The notes: a model not told the origin generated them from the sequence alone. A stretch of 64,000 nucleotides of DNA from DASYXZ01 sp035946625 (GCA_035946625.1 DASYZE010000030.1:1-64000), one strand, 5' to 3'; positions 42,191 to 51,895 are shown, counted from the first letter of the stretch. Numbers and translations are program-made.

Positions 42191-44107
42191 GTGAACAGGA
42201 GTCCATCGGCGACCGCGTTCATCCGGTTCAGGGCCTTCGAAATAGACTCTGACAACCAATTGCTGCGCAAAGCAGGGTTGCCGATTAAGCTTGCCCCTCA
42301 GCCCTTCAAAGTGCTCACCTTGCTTTCCAGCCGCCCGCGCCAGCTTGTGACCCGAGAGGAGCTTCAAAAAGAGATCTGGGCCGATGGAACCGTGGTTGAT
42401 TTCGAACACGGGCTGAACTTCTGCATCAGGGAAATCCGGAGGGTGCTGGGAGATGACCCGGACGCGCCCCAATTTATCGAGACGGTTCCGCGCCGTGGAT
42501 ACCGCTTTGTTGCCCCGGTGGAAATGATGGTGGAAGCCCAGCCTCCCTTGTCCATTCAGGACGGATCACCTGAAGCGCCAAGGAGAACCGAAGCCGTCGC
42601 GCCGAAAAGTAAACATTTCCGAGGCCTTCTTGCCCTCGGAGTCTCGGTACTTTGCCTTACTGCCTTTTCGGCCACGTTGTTGGAGCTCAATATTGGGGGA
42701 TTACGCTCGCGTTTGTTTGGCATGACCCGAGCTCCCATCCGATCGATTGCCATCTTGCAATTGCGAAACCTGTCCGGAAATCCGGATCAGGACTATTTTG
42801 CCGATGGCCTAACCGATGAGCTCACCACCAACGTCGCCCGGATCGCCTCGCTCAAAGTGATTTCCGCCACCACGACGAGGCAATATCGCGATTCCCGCGA
42901 CCTATTGCCGCAAATTGCGAGGGAGTTAAAAGTGGATGCGGTGGTGGAAGGTTCGGTGGTGCGTTCGGGCCAGCGCGTTCGCATTACCGCCCAATTGATC
43001 GATGCCCGCACGGACACGCATCTCTGGGCGCAAAGTTATGAGTGCGACTTCGGAGAGATTCTGGAGATTCAGGACTCCATCGCGCTGGAGATTGCAGCTC
43101 AAGTGCGGGCGAATCTCACGCCGGCCGAGCGCGAATCTTTCGACGTACAGAGGACCGTGGTCCCGGAAGCGTACGACGCGTATCTTCGGGGCCGAAATGA
43201 ACTGGGCAAGCAAAGGCAGGAAGCGCTTTTGAGAGGGCTTGAGTACTTTCAAAAAGCCATCGCACTCGACCGGCTTTACCCTTCCGCGTATGCCGGACTT
43301 TCCGATTCCTACACTCTACTCGCCAACTATGGGGGGCTACCCACGCGAGAAGCGTCTCCCCTGGCCAAGTCGGCCGCTCTGAAAGCTCTCGAGCTCGATC
43401 ACACGCTCGCTTACGCGCATGGGGCGCTTGCTTACGTGAAATTTCACTTTGATTGGGACTGGGCTGGCGCCGAAGCGGAGTTCAGACGCGCGCTCGAACT
43501 CGATCCCAGCGATCCTACCACGCATTTGCACTACGCGGAGTTTCTCTCCTGTTTGGCGCGCCACCACGAAGCGATTCGGGAGGTCCGGTTGGCTCAAGAG
43601 TTTGCTCCCCGCTCCCTCGTAATCCGGGCCAATATCGGCCGCTTGCTCTTTTATGCGCGCCGCTATGACGAAGCGATTTCCGAATTGCAAGGGCTCCTGG
43701 TGGAAAATCCCAATCTCGTTTTTGCGCGCATCCATCTGGCCAAGTGCTACGAACAGAAGCGAATGTATCCTGAGGCGCTGGCGGAGTTTCAAAAAGTGAA
43801 GGTTTTGTTTAACGGTCAGGAAGGCGTCGGTTCCGCGCATTTGTATGCCAGCTTGAAGAGAGTTCGGGAGGCACAGAGGCTTTTGCAATACTTGGAACAG
43901 CCCCCGCCCGACGGAATTCAAGACTGGTTTTTTATTGCCGAGGTGCATGCGCAGTTGGGAGATAAGGATCAGGCGTTTCATTGGCTCAGTCTGGCCTTTG
44001 AGAATCGCGATTATTTCCTGACTTTCTTGAAAGTCGATCCAGGCATGGATCCTCTTCGGTCAGATCCACGCTTCAATGTATTCCTGAAGCAAATCGGTCT
44101 TACCTAG
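42191..44107 (+). CDS. CadC-type winged-helix protein with TPR domain
   Basis: The GTG at 42191 is placed by GGGGAG. The 638-residue protein has an OmpR/CadC-type winged helix (about 7-103: SSRPRQLVTREELQKEIW, GLNFCIREIRRVLGDD, ETVPRRGYRFVA). A single transmembrane helix follows (about 141-160), then a TolB-N/FlgO-like domain (about 178-290, IAILQLRNLSGNPDQDYFADGL). A row of TPR repeats fills about 320-600. It is a membrane-anchored regulator that binds DNA in the cytosol, with the sensing part outside. The family is expanded in Acidobacteriota. A -10 TATGAT at 42150-42155 with TTTTCA 17 bp upstream is a possible promoter. Confidence 0.85.
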   Translation: MNRSPSATAFIRFRAFEIDSDNQLLRKAGLPIKLAPQPFKVLTLLSSRPRQLVTREELQKEIWADGTVVDFEHGLNFCIREIRRVLGDDPDAPQFIETVPRRGYRFVAPVEMMVEAQPPLSIQDGSPEAPRRTEAVAPKSKHFRGLLALGVSVLCLTAFSATLLELNIGGLRSRLFGMTRAPIRSIAILQLRNLSGNPDQDYFADGLTDELTTNVARIASLKVISATTTRQYRDSRDLLPQIARELKVDAVVEGSVVRSGQRVRITAQLIDARTDTHLWAQSYECDFGEILEIQDSIALEIAAQVRANLTPAERESFDVQRTVVPEAYDAYLRGRNELGKQRQEALLRGLEYFQKAIALDRLYPSAYAGLSDSYTLLANYGGLPTREASPLAKSAALKALELDHTLAYAHGALAYVKFHFDWDWAGAEAEFRRALELDPSDPTTHLHYAEFLSCLARHHEAIREVRLAQEFAPRSLVIRANIGRLLFYARRYDEAISELQGLLVENPNLVFARIHLAKCYEQKRMYPEALAEFQKVKVLFNGQEGVGSAHLYASLKRVREAQRLLQYLEQPPPDGIQDWFFIAEVHAQLGDKDQAFHWLSLAFENRDYFLTFLKVDPGMDPLRSDPRFNVFLKQIGLT

Positions 44108-44172
44108 CTTTGGTCATCCCGTCTGAATCGGAAGGTTGTACAGATTTTCAAGCTCAAACTGAGCCGGCAGGA

Positions 44173-46179
44173 TTACATTCGTTCCGGAACTTCGATGCCG
44201 AGCAAATCGAGAGTTTGCCGCAACGTCGTTTCGAAGAGTTGTACCAGGTAAAGAAGAAAGTACTGTCGGCTGGTGTCGGGTTCATTGAGGATGTGATGGC
44301 GGTGGTAGAAATTGTTGAAAGCCTGAGCCATTCGAAAAGCGTACTTGGCGAGGACGGCGGGCTCCTCGGCGGCAATCGCCTGGTCCACCACCATTTCCAA
44401 CTGCGCAGCGGTCAAAAGCAACTCCCAGAAGTTGCGGCCCCCGGGTTCGGCCAGGTATTTCTGCAGCATCGCCGGAAAATTTGACTCTCCCCATCGCGCC
44501 GCCGTGAAATCAGGATGGGACTCTTCATACTTCCGGAAAATATTTCGCGCCCGCACCACGCTGTACTGCAAGTAGGGACCGGTTTCGCCCTCGAAGGCCA
44601 GCGCCTCCTTAAAATCGAAGGCAATAATGTTACGGCGTGAAAATTTAAGAAGGAAATAGCGCAGCGCGCCCACGGCGATCATGCCCGCGTAGGTATTCTG
44701 TTCCGCGGCATCGCGGGTAATTTCACGCGACTGGACCTCCTGCGTTGCCTTTTCGATCAGCAAGTCGATCAAGTGATCCGCTTTCACCCCCAACCCTTTT
44801 CGCCCCGAGACTTCAAGGTAATTCCGCTGGCGGTCTTCGTCGCTGATCTCAATTTTCATTTCCTCCGCCGCCTTGAGCGAGAGGTTCACCACTTCGTAGG
44901 CGAAATGATGCAGGTTTTGCGCTTGTTCGTGATAACCCAGAGCAAGAAAGGCGGCGTGGACCACGTTCTGAACGTACGATTGCCTGGTGTCAATTACGGC
45001 GAAGGCTCGTGCCGCATGCCCGAAGGGTGGCGCGCCCGTGCCACCTTCGATGGCGGTTCGCCAGACCAGTTGGCCGTCCGGATAATTTTCAAATTTCTGG
45101 TAGCCGAAGTCTTTTCCAAGCAGGCCGAATTTCCAAAGATGGTAGGCGATATCCTTGCCCACGTATGTCACGGTGCCGTTCGAGCGAACAATAATTTTCA
45201 CGCCCTCATCCGCCGTTTCGTCCCCGTCTCTTTCGCTCCCCGATTCGTTGATGCTCATCACCCAGCAGCCGCGGTTTTTCCCGGCCTCCTCGTAGCGCAC
45301 GGCGCCTTTTTGCTTCATCAATTCAAAAGCGGACCTCCAAAAGTCCAGTTTGAGAATTTCACTTTCCTGCACCAGCAAGTCATACCGGACATTGATGCGG
45401 AGCATGGTCCCAAGATGCAGGCGCACGATGGCGGTGGAGATGGCCTCCGCCATCAGCGCCAGATCCCCGTGCCCTTCTTCGATGGCCTTCAGCGCCTCCG
45501 AGCGCCAGGCAAGCGATTCCTTGTTCTCCTCATAGAGTTGAAAAACGCGGGCGTAGAGGTCCCAGCAGACGTAATCGAAGCGCTCCCGGCCAGAGCCGGT
45601 CCCGCCGGCTTCAGTTAGCTTGCGTACTTCATCCAACGACTTCTTTTCGAGGTGGACAAACCCCTCCACTACGTCCGCTACCTGGACGCCGGTGTTGTCA
45701 ATGTAATTTTGCACCTCAACGTTGTTGCCACGGAACTTAAGCAGGCGGACGAAGGCATCGCCCAGGACGGCGTTCCTCAGGTGCCCGATGTGGGCGGCCT
45801 TGTTGGGATTGATGCTGGTGTGCTCCACCAGGATTTTTGTTTTGCTGTCACCCCGGGGTAAAGGCGGGGAAGTGCGAAGTTTGAAAAGCGCGGTGGCCAT
45901 CCGGGCCCGGTCCAGGTGGAAATTCAGATAGCCGGCGCCAGCCGGGCTCACGCGCTCCACGCCTTCCAGGGGCATGAGGTGGGGAATAAGTTGCTCGGCA
46001 ATTTTGCGCGGCGCCTGGCGAAGTTGTTTGGCAAGCTCAAAACATGCGGCAATTGAAATTTCACCCCACTCGACGCTGGGAGGAAAGCCCAGAGCGGGCT
46101 CGCTTATCTTGACTCCGAAGACTTGCTCCACGGCCTGCACAAATTTCTCTCGAACCCTTTGTTGGGTTTCCAGGTACAA
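44173..46179 (-). CDS. argS: Arginyl-tRNA synthetase
   Basis: The TTG at 46179 (LYLETQQRVREKFV) follows CGGAGAAA and matches the usual N-terminus. A longer frame back to 46281 looks like leader. The 668-residue protein has the N-terminal ArgS domain, the HIGH motif (NPNKAAHIGHLRNAVLGD), the catalytic Rossmann core (GTVTYVGKDIAYHLWKFGL) and the DALR anticodon-binding domain (about 545-668, YSVVRARNIFRKYEE and RMAQAFNNFYHRHHIL). The KMSKS loop is degenerate, as often in ArgS. Insertions in the core make it longer than E. coli ArgS. Confidence 0.95.
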   Translation of the reverse strand: MYLETQQRVREKFVQAVEQVFGVKISEPALGFPPSVEWGEISIAACFELAKQLRQAPRKIAEQLIPHLMPLEGVERVSPAGAGYLNFHLDRARMATALFKLRTSPPLPRGDSKTKILVEHTSINPNKAAHIGHLRNAVLGDAFVRLLKFRGNNVEVQNYIDNTGVQVADVVEGFVHLEKKSLDEVRKLTEAGGTGSGRERFDYVCWDLYARVFQLYEENKESLAWRSEALKAIEEGHGDLALMAEAISTAIVRLHLGTMLRINVRYDLLVQESEILKLDFWRSAFELMKQKGAVRYEEAGKNRGCWVMSINESGSERDGDETADEGVKIIVRSNGTVTYVGKDIAYHLWKFGLLGKDFGYQKFENYPDGQLVWRTAIEGGTGAPPFGHAARAFAVIDTRQSYVQNVVHAAFLALGYHEQAQNLHHFAYEVVNLSLKAAEEMKIEISDEDRQRNYLEVSGRKGLGVKADHLIDLLIEKATQEVQSREITRDAAEQNTYAGMIAVGALRYFLLKFSRRNIIAFDFKEALAFEGETGPYLQYSVVRARNIFRKYEESHPDFTAARWGESNFPAMLQKYLAEPGGRNFWELLLTAAQLEMVVDQAIAAEEPAVLAKYAFRMAQAFNNFYHRHHILNEPDTSRQYFLLYLVQLFETTLRQTLDLLGIEVPERM

Positions 46180-46421
46180 AAAGTTTCTCCGCGTGAATTT
46201 CCAGATTCCTGTGGAGCTTGGCGGCGTTCCAAATGAAACGCAAAGGGATGGGCCACCGCGGCCCGGACAGGCAGGCCCCAATCAAGAGCCGCTTATTATA
46301 GCAGAGTCAATGAGTCGGGCCGGATTTCCGCTCTCCCCATGTCCACTCTCCCAACGAAGCAAATCCGCGTGCGGCAAGTAAGTTATGAAAATGACGGCGA
46401 ATCTGGCACAATAAATCCGGC

Positions 46422-47780
46422 ATGCAAGAAACTGGGGCTGCCTCTACAAAAATAGAATCTCCATCCGGCTACGGCGCCGGAGAAGCGCCGCGCTGGAAGG
46501 ATTATTCGAAGTGCATTCACTGCGGCCTCTGTCTGAACGCCTGCCCCACCTATCGCGAGCTGAGCCTGGAAATGGATTCGCCCCGGGGCAGAATCTTTCA
46601 GATGATTCAGGTGGAGCAGGGCCGACTTCCGCTCGGCGAAACTTTTGTGAAGCACATCGACCTCTGCCTGGATTGCCGCGCCTGCGAGACCGCTTGTCCT
46701 TCGGGAGTGGAGTACGGCAAGCTGGTGGAAGCGGCGCGCGGGCAGATCGAGCAGCATTATCGGCGGCCTCTGAGTACTCGATTATTGCGAAACTTCTTCT
46801 TTTATCGGCTTCTGCCCTATCGCCATCGGCTCCAACGGGCAGGAAAGTTTCTCCGGATGTATCAGCGCTCGGGAATGGAAGGAGCAGTCATGGCGTCCGG
46901 CGTCCTTAAACTGTTTCCCGCGCCATGGGCCCGCGTGGCGCGGCTTTCACCCCGAATGGAAAGGCCGTTCTTTACCGGACGCCTGGGAACAGTTGTTCCC
47001 GCCGTCGGGCCGCGCAAGTATCGAGTGGCGTTTTTTGCCGGGTGCATTGCCAATTTGTCTTTTGCCCGCCTGAATGACGCCACCGTGCGCGTGCTGGCGC
47101 GCAACGGTTGTGAGGTGGTCATCCCCAAAGATCAGAGCTGCTGCGGCGCCCTCCACGTTCACGCCGGCATACGAGATTGGGCGCGAAAACTGGCTCGGCA
47201 GAATATTCAAACCTTTCTTACCGATGCAGACAAAAACGGCGGGGGTTTTGACGCCATCATCACCAACGCGGCCGGATGCGGCTCGGTCTTGAAAGAGTAC
47301 CCCCTGCTTTTCGAAGAAGAGGAGCGGGAATTCCTGGAACCGGCGCGAAGGTTTTCCGCAAAGTTTAAAGACGTCACCGAGTTTCTCGCCGCCATTGACT
47401 TCAATTGTGATTTTGCGGTAATGAAAGCGCGCGCGACTTACCAGGACCCGTGCCACCTGCTGCACGCCCAGCGGGTGAAGAGCGCGCCCAGAAAGTTGCT
47501 GGCGGCCGTACCCGGTCTTGATCTGATGGAACTCAAGGAAGCCGAAGTTTGCTGCGGCGGCGCCGGAATTTACAACGTTGCCCATAACGAAATGGCGGAG
47601 AAATTATTGCAAGGGAAAATGCGCCAGGTCGATGCCACCGGCGCCGAACTCATTCTGACCGCCAATCCCGGATGCCTGCTCCAGTTGCGCGCCGGGGTGG
47701 CGCAGTCGGCTCAGAAGGGCAGGCAGCGCCGCGTAATGCACGTGGTCGAGCTGCTCGACGAAGCCTATCTTAAGAAATGA
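46422..47780 (+). CDS. GlcF-like Fe-S subunit of glycolate/2-hydroxyacid oxidase
   Basis: A 452-residue protein with two ferredoxin-type clusters (CIHCGLCLNACP at 31-42 and CLDCRACETACP at 82-93). Two CCG domains follow (FFAGCIAN, CCGALHVHAG, DPCHLLHAQ, VCCGGAG) that usually bind further Fe-S centres. It matches the glycolate oxidase Fe-S subunit family. It would pass electrons from an FAD subunit (GlcD-type) to the quinone pool at the inner membrane. No glcD or glcE gene is adjacent here, so the partner may be elsewhere or the substrate different. Confidence 0.88.
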   Translation: MQETGAASTKIESPSGYGAGEAPRWKDYSKCIHCGLCLNACPTYRELSLEMDSPRGRIFQMIQVEQGRLPLGETFVKHIDLCLDCRACETACPSGVEYGKLVEAARGQIEQHYRRPLSTRLLRNFFFYRLLPYRHRLQRAGKFLRMYQRSGMEGAVMASGVLKLFPAPWARVARLSPRMERPFFTGRLGTVVPAVGPRKYRVAFFAGCIANLSFARLNDATVRVLARNGCEVVIPKDQSCCGALHVHAGIRDWARKLARQNIQTFLTDADKNGGGFDAIITNAAGCGSVLKEYPLLFEEEEREFLEPARRFSAKFKDVTEFLAAIDFNCDFAVMKARATYQDPCHLLHAQRVKSAPRKLLAAVPGLDLMELKEAEVCCGGAGIYNVAHNEMAEKLLQGKMRQVDATGAELILTANPGCLLQLRAGVAQSAQKGRQRRVMHVVELLDEAYLKK

Positions 47781-47957
47781 TGAATAATGAATGATGAATG
47801 AAGAATAATCCAAGGCCGAACGAGCGAAGAATCCCAAAGCGCGAAGAGAAATTCATGAAACTTAGCCAAACGGCGATCCCTATTTTCAGCGTTCGGCCCC
47901 GCTTTCGACTTTTCCGCCATTTATCATTATATTATTCAGCATTCATCATTTTATCCG
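47776..47957. repeat. ATGAATGA-type inverted repeat element
   Basis: A low-complexity run of overlapping ATGATGAATAATGAATG units (47776-47810) faces a complementary-type run TTATCATTATATTATTCAGC (47921-47940) extended by ATTCATCATT. The 110 bp between them have no gene. Similar runs flank the four-helix-bundle pseudogene at 51445-51833, so this may be an empty or eroded cassette of the same kind. Confidence 0.55.
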
Positions 47958-47976
47958 CATGCGAGGTCTTCTCATC

Positions 47977-49947
47977 ATGAGTGATCACTCCACTGTTCCG
48001 TCGGCCAACTTTGACGCGCTCTTGTCCGAAAAGCGATCATTCCCGCCTCCGGAAGAATTCCGCCGCCAGGCCAATGCCGCCGACCCGGCGCTTTACGCGC
48101 GGGCCTTGCAAGATTGTGAGGGCTTTTGGGCCCAAGAGGCCGAGCATCTCGATTGGTTTACGCGATGGACCAAAGTTCTTGACTGGAATGTTCCCTGGGC
48201 CAAATGGTTTGTAGACGCCAAACTGAACTTGACTCACAACTGCGTGGATCGGCACGCGGCATCTCACCGCCGCAACAAAGCCGCCATCATTTGGGAGGGC
48301 GAGCCCGGCGATTCGCGCGTTATTACTTTCGGAATGCTCCAGCGCGAGGTCAACAAATTTGCCAATGTCCTGAAATCGTTGGGCGTGAAAAAAGGCGACC
48401 GGGTGGCTCTTTACATGGGCATGACGCCCGAGCTGCCCATTGCAATGCTGGCCTGTGCGAAAATCGGTGCGCCGCACAGCGTGGTATTTGGCGGATTCTC
48501 GGTGGAGTCCCTGCGCGAGCGCATCAATGACGCTCGGGCCAAAGTCCTGGTCACCGCCGACGGCGCCTGGCGGCGCGGCAACGTGGTGCCCTTGAAGGCC
48601 AATGTGGACGAAGCAATAAAAGAGACGCCCACCATCGAGAAGGTTATCGTGCTCGCGCGCGTGGGCAAAGCCGCAAGTGCCGCCATGCAATCCGGCCGCG
48701 ACCTCTGGTGGCACGAGGTGATGGCCGCCGCCTCCGACAAGTGCGAAGCCGAGCCCATGGATGCCGAGGACATGCTCTACATCCTTTATACCAGCGGGAC
48801 CACGGGCAAACCGAAGGGCATTGTGCATACCACGGCGGGATATCTGGTGGGCGTTGCCACCACCCATCGTTATATTTTTGATGTGAAGGAAAACGACGTT
48901 TATTGGTGTACGGCTGATATCGGCTGGGTGACGGGCCATTCTTATATTGTTTACGGGCCGCTCGCCAATGGAACGACGACGCTGATGTACGAGGGTACGC
49001 CGGATTTTCCCGACCGCGGCCGCTTCTGGTCGATTGTGGCCAAGTACGGCGTGAATATCATTTACACCGCGCCTACCGCTATACGCACATTCATGCGGTG
49101 GGGGAATGAATGGCCGGCGAAATACGACCTCTCTTCGCTGCGAGTGCTTGGGACCGTGGGTGAGCCCATCAATCCTGAGGCCTGGATTTGGTACAACCAA
49201 AATATCGGCAATGGCCGCTGCCCCATTGTTGATACATGGTGGCAAACGGAAACCGGCATGTGCCTGATTACTCCTCTGCCCGGATTGACGGCCACCAAGC
49301 CCGGCTCGGCCACGCGGCCTTTTCCCGGGGTCGAAGCCGAAGTTGTGGATGAGAAGGGCGAGAGAGTAGGTCCGGGCGGAGGCGGTTATCTGGTGCTCAC
49401 CAAACCCTGGCCCGCCATGTTTCGCACCATCTATGGTGATCCCGATCGTTACGTTAAGCAGTATTGGTCACGCTATCCGGGCAAATATCTCACCGGCGAC
49501 GGCGCCAAGATCGATGAGGATGGATACTTCTGGCTGTTGGGCCGTGTGGACGATGTGATGAACGTGGCCGGCCATCGCATTTCCACTTACGAGGTGGAGA
49601 GCGCCCTGGTGGATCACTTCGCCGTGGCTGAAGCGGCTGTGATTGGCAAGACGCACGACATCAAAGGGCAGGGCATTTCCGCCTTTGTAACTCTTAAAGA
49701 GGGCGTGCAGGCGAACGAGGCGTTAAAGGAAGAACTTCGCAAGCACGTGGCCACCAAGATTGGCTCCATTGCTCGTCCGGACGATATTTTTTTCTCCTCC
49801 GAGCTGCCCAAGACGCGCAGCGCCAAAATCATGCGCCGGCTTTTGCGCGATATCGCGGAGGGCCGCGTCCTCGGCGACACCACAACCCTGGCCGACCCCG
49901 GCGTGGTCAGCATGCTGAAGCAGCAATACGAGGATAAAGAATCTTAA
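47977..49947 (+). CDS. acs: Acetyl-CoA synthetase (AMP-forming)
   Basis: The ATG at 47977 (MSDHSTVPSANFD) is preferred to the upstream ATG at 47959. The 656-residue protein has the N-terminal ACAS domain, the AMP-binding P-loop-like motif LYTSGTTGKPKGIVHTTAGY and the substrate motif VDTWWQTETG. The hinge/C-terminal domain contains YFWLLGRVDDVMNVAGHRIS. The conserved regulatory Lys lies in PKTRSAKIMRRLL; the usual Gly of the PKTRSGK motif is Ala here. It makes acetyl-CoA from acetate in the cytosol. Length is normal. Confidence 0.96.
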   Translation: MSDHSTVPSANFDALLSEKRSFPPPEEFRRQANAADPALYARALQDCEGFWAQEAEHLDWFTRWTKVLDWNVPWAKWFVDAKLNLTHNCVDRHAASHRRNKAAIIWEGEPGDSRVITFGMLQREVNKFANVLKSLGVKKGDRVALYMGMTPELPIAMLACAKIGAPHSVVFGGFSVESLRERINDARAKVLVTADGAWRRGNVVPLKANVDEAIKETPTIEKVIVLARVGKAASAAMQSGRDLWWHEVMAAASDKCEAEPMDAEDMLYILYTSGTTGKPKGIVHTTAGYLVGVATTHRYIFDVKENDVYWCTADIGWVTGHSYIVYGPLANGTTTLMYEGTPDFPDRGRFWSIVAKYGVNIIYTAPTAIRTFMRWGNEWPAKYDLSSLRVLGTVGEPINPEAWIWYNQNIGNGRCPIVDTWWQTETGMCLITPLPGLTATKPGSATRPFPGVEAEVVDEKGERVGPGGGGYLVLTKPWPAMFRTIYGDPDRYVKQYWSRYPGKYLTGDGAKIDEDGYFWLLGRVDDVMNVAGHRISTYEVESALVDHFAVAEAAVIGKTHDIKGQGISAFVTLKEGVQANEALKEELRKHVATKIGSIARPDDIFFSSELPKTRSAKIMRRLLRDIAEGRVLGDTTTLADPGVVSMLKQQYEDKES

Positions 49948-49982
49948 TCCCGCTAATCGAACATGAACAGGAGTGGGCCGGC

Positions 49983-51362
49983 TCAGTAAATTTTTATCTC
50001 GTCGATATCGACCGAGAAATTGCCGGCTGGGCCCAAGGGTGTGATGAAGAGAAGCAAGTGTGAAGGCTGAGGCTCTGAGGGTGGCGCGGGAATCCTTACG
50101 GATTCCCATTTCGAGGATGGTGTTAAAGTGACTTCAGGAGTCGTCTCCTGTTTTCCCCCTTCCTCCGCCAGCGTGAATCGATAGTCCCGCGTGCCGTCGC
50201 TGCGAATCCAAAATTCAATTCCATTGTAGTTTTTCATTGTCGCCGGAAGTACCAGGCTGCCACTTGCTTCCTCGGTGTGATGATTCCGGCCGAGTCCGGA
50301 CACGCCGCCATGAACCCTCAAAGCGTGTTGTGTTCCGTTGGCCCCGGGGGAGATTAGGGAGACCCGCGCCGGTTGATTTGCGTCGTCCACCGAGGCCTTC
50401 CATATCTTCGAAATGTCCTGAGCGGCCGCCGCGCCCTCAAAATCCTCCAACGGTTTTTCCGGCGCGGCGCTGGATGACGCCATGGCCGCGCTCATTTGTT
50501 TGAGCATCATCGAATACGATTTTTGCCAGGATGCGGAGGGATTGGCGTAGATATTCATCCACGCCCCCATCAATATAATCGGGACGAGCAACGCCAGCGC
50601 CCATATTTTGTTGGAAGCAGCAATCCTCTCTTCCTTCTCCCAACGAAATAGCTTCCACGCAATGAACAAGCCCGCCGACCCTGAAACGACCAGCGTCATG
50701 AGTTCGGGAATGTGGGCGGTGATCGGCTCCGACTGGGACATCACCGCCTGAAACATCGATACCAGGTAGGTGGCGGGCAAAAATGTCGCCACGGTTTGAA
50801 TCCAATGAGGAAGGGCGGGCAAGGGGATGGAAATTCCGGAAAGGAAGACCAGCGCAAACCACGCCAGATTGTTGTAAACCTGCACCTCCTGCATGGTGTT
50901 GGAAACGCTGGCGAGAGTCAGCCCGTATCCCGCAAAAGCAAAAATACCGATCGTCAAAAGGAAAAAAATCATGGGGATAAAACTGAATTTGAACGGCATG
51001 TGGAAGACGCCCATGGCGCAGACCAGAAGCAGTCCGACCACGGGAATCTGGATTAAATAGTTTGCCAGCAGATTACTGGCCACAATGGTGAGAGAACTGA
51101 CTGGGGCAAGGCGGTAGCGGCGCAACGTGCCGCGCTCGCGCTGCATCACGGCCTGCAATCCGAGGCCAAAGAAACCCGCGCCCAAAATATTCAGGGTCAA
51201 CACCTGGCCAAACATGTAAGCGACCGCATTGGGATTGCCATGGGCGAAAATGCCCGCATAGATAAAGAGAAAAATGCAGGGAAACAAGAAGGTGAAAAAC
51301 AGCGCAACCTTGGTGCGCATCACCAAACGGATGGTCATGATGGCAAGTCGTATTACATTCAT
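49983..51362 (-). CDS. ABC-2 type permease fused to a C-terminal beta domain
   Basis: The ATG at 51362 (MNVIRLAIMTIRLVM) begins the family part; the upstream extension runs into repeat sequence. The 459-residue protein has six hydrophobic segments of an ABC-2 exporter (about 17-250), with the helix-rich FAGYGLTLASVSNTMQEVQVY typical of these permeases. A C-terminal soluble beta domain (about 300-459, EDFEGAAAAQD, IEFWIRSDGTRDYRF, LLLFITPLGPAGNFSVDIDEIKIY) resembles CIA30-type NADH-ubiquinone-assembly or carbohydrate-binding folds. The ATPase gene lies just upstream on the same strand, separated by a pseudogene. The fusion is unusual and may direct the exporter to a glycan or lipid. Confidence 0.8.
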   Translation of the reverse strand: MNVIRLAIMTIRLVMRTKVALFFTFLFPCIFLFIYAGIFAHGNPNAVAYMFGQVLTLNILGAGFFGLGLQAVMQRERGTLRRYRLAPVSSLTIVASNLLANYLIQIPVVGLLLVCAMGVFHMPFKFSFIPMIFFLLTIGIFAFAGYGLTLASVSNTMQEVQVYNNLAWFALVFLSGISIPLPALPHWIQTVATFLPATYLVSMFQAVMSQSEPITAHIPELMTLVVSGSAGLFIAWKLFRWEKEERIAASNKIWALALLVPIILMGAWMNIYANPSASWQKSYSMMLKQMSAAMASSSAAPEKPLEDFEGAAAAQDISKIWKASVDDANQPARVSLISPGANGTQHALRVHGGVSGLGRNHHTEEASGSLVLPATMKNYNGIEFWIRSDGTRDYRFTLAEEGGKQETTPEVTLTPSSKWESVRIPAPPSEPQPSHLLLFITPLGPAGNFSVDIDEIKIY

Positions 51363-51383
51363 ATCCGGGCCAGGGCGAAGCAA

Positions 51384-51412
51384 CGATGAATGGCGAATAA
51401 TGAATAATGATT
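51384..51412. repeat. ATGAATAATGA-type repeat run, 3' flank of the pseudogene
   Basis: The sequence CGATGAATGGCGAATAATGAATAATGATTG is built from ATGAAT/AATGA units like those at 47776-47810. It lies on the ABC permease side of the pseudogene. Confidence 0.6.
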
Positions 51413-51444
51413 GAAAATAAAACTCAGATTGCTTCCAACCCGTT

Positions 51445-51833
51445 TCATGAATTCCTTTTCGCTGTCTTAGCGGACGCCACAAAAATGGAGGTTAATTCCT
51501 CCGCTTCTTCAAGCAGTTCAGCCAGTCATTCATGGTCAACAACATCCGCCCCTTCCAGAAGTTCGATCCCGTACACAGTTTCCTCCAACTCCTGCAGACC
51601 ACATTGAATCTTGCTTATGAACTCCGCGCTGGACCTGGCACAAATGGCTTCACGATAATGCGCTCCCACGGACGTCCCGCTCCGAAGCAATTGTTTCCTA
51701 CAATCTGCGCCTCCTTCGTCTTAGGAAGCGCTGAGTAAAGGCGGACGATTCCAATGGCGAAGGCCTTCGTGCGCCCTTTGAGGTCATGCTGTTTATTAAT
51801 TGTGATGGTTTTTGTCTTTTCTTCATTCATCAT
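51445..51833 (-). pseudogene. Four-helix-bundle (S23/IVP-like) protein, frameshifted
   Basis: The minus frame from 51833 begins MMNEEKTKTITIN and DLKGRTKAFAIGIVRLYSALPK, the start of the four-helix-bundle protein family. It loses register after IVGNN. Another minus frame then continues LRSGTSVGAHYREAICARSS, AEFISKIQCGLQELEETVYG and LAELLEEAEELTSIFVASAK, interrupted by one TGA before LAELLEE and ending at 51445. One frameshift and one nonsense change inactivate it. It sits between two ATGAATGA-rich runs (51384-51412 and 51826-51895), inside the ABC operon. Confidence 0.85.
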
Positions 51834-51895
51834 TCATTTTTCGTCGTTCATCATTTTCCCCGAGTCATCGCTCATCGTTGATCATTCAGCGTTGA
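51826..51895. repeat. TTCATCATT-type repeat run, 5' flank of the pseudogene
   Basis: Repeated TTCATTCATCATTCAT, GTTCATCATT, ATCGCTCATCGTTGATCATT units, the complement of the run on the other side. The pseudogene start codons overlap it. The flanks form an inverted pair around the pseudogene. Confidence 0.6.

Noticed and set aside
48037..49245. Long minus frame opposite acs
   Set aside because: Antisense shadow of a GC-rich coding region; no start signal or family pattern.
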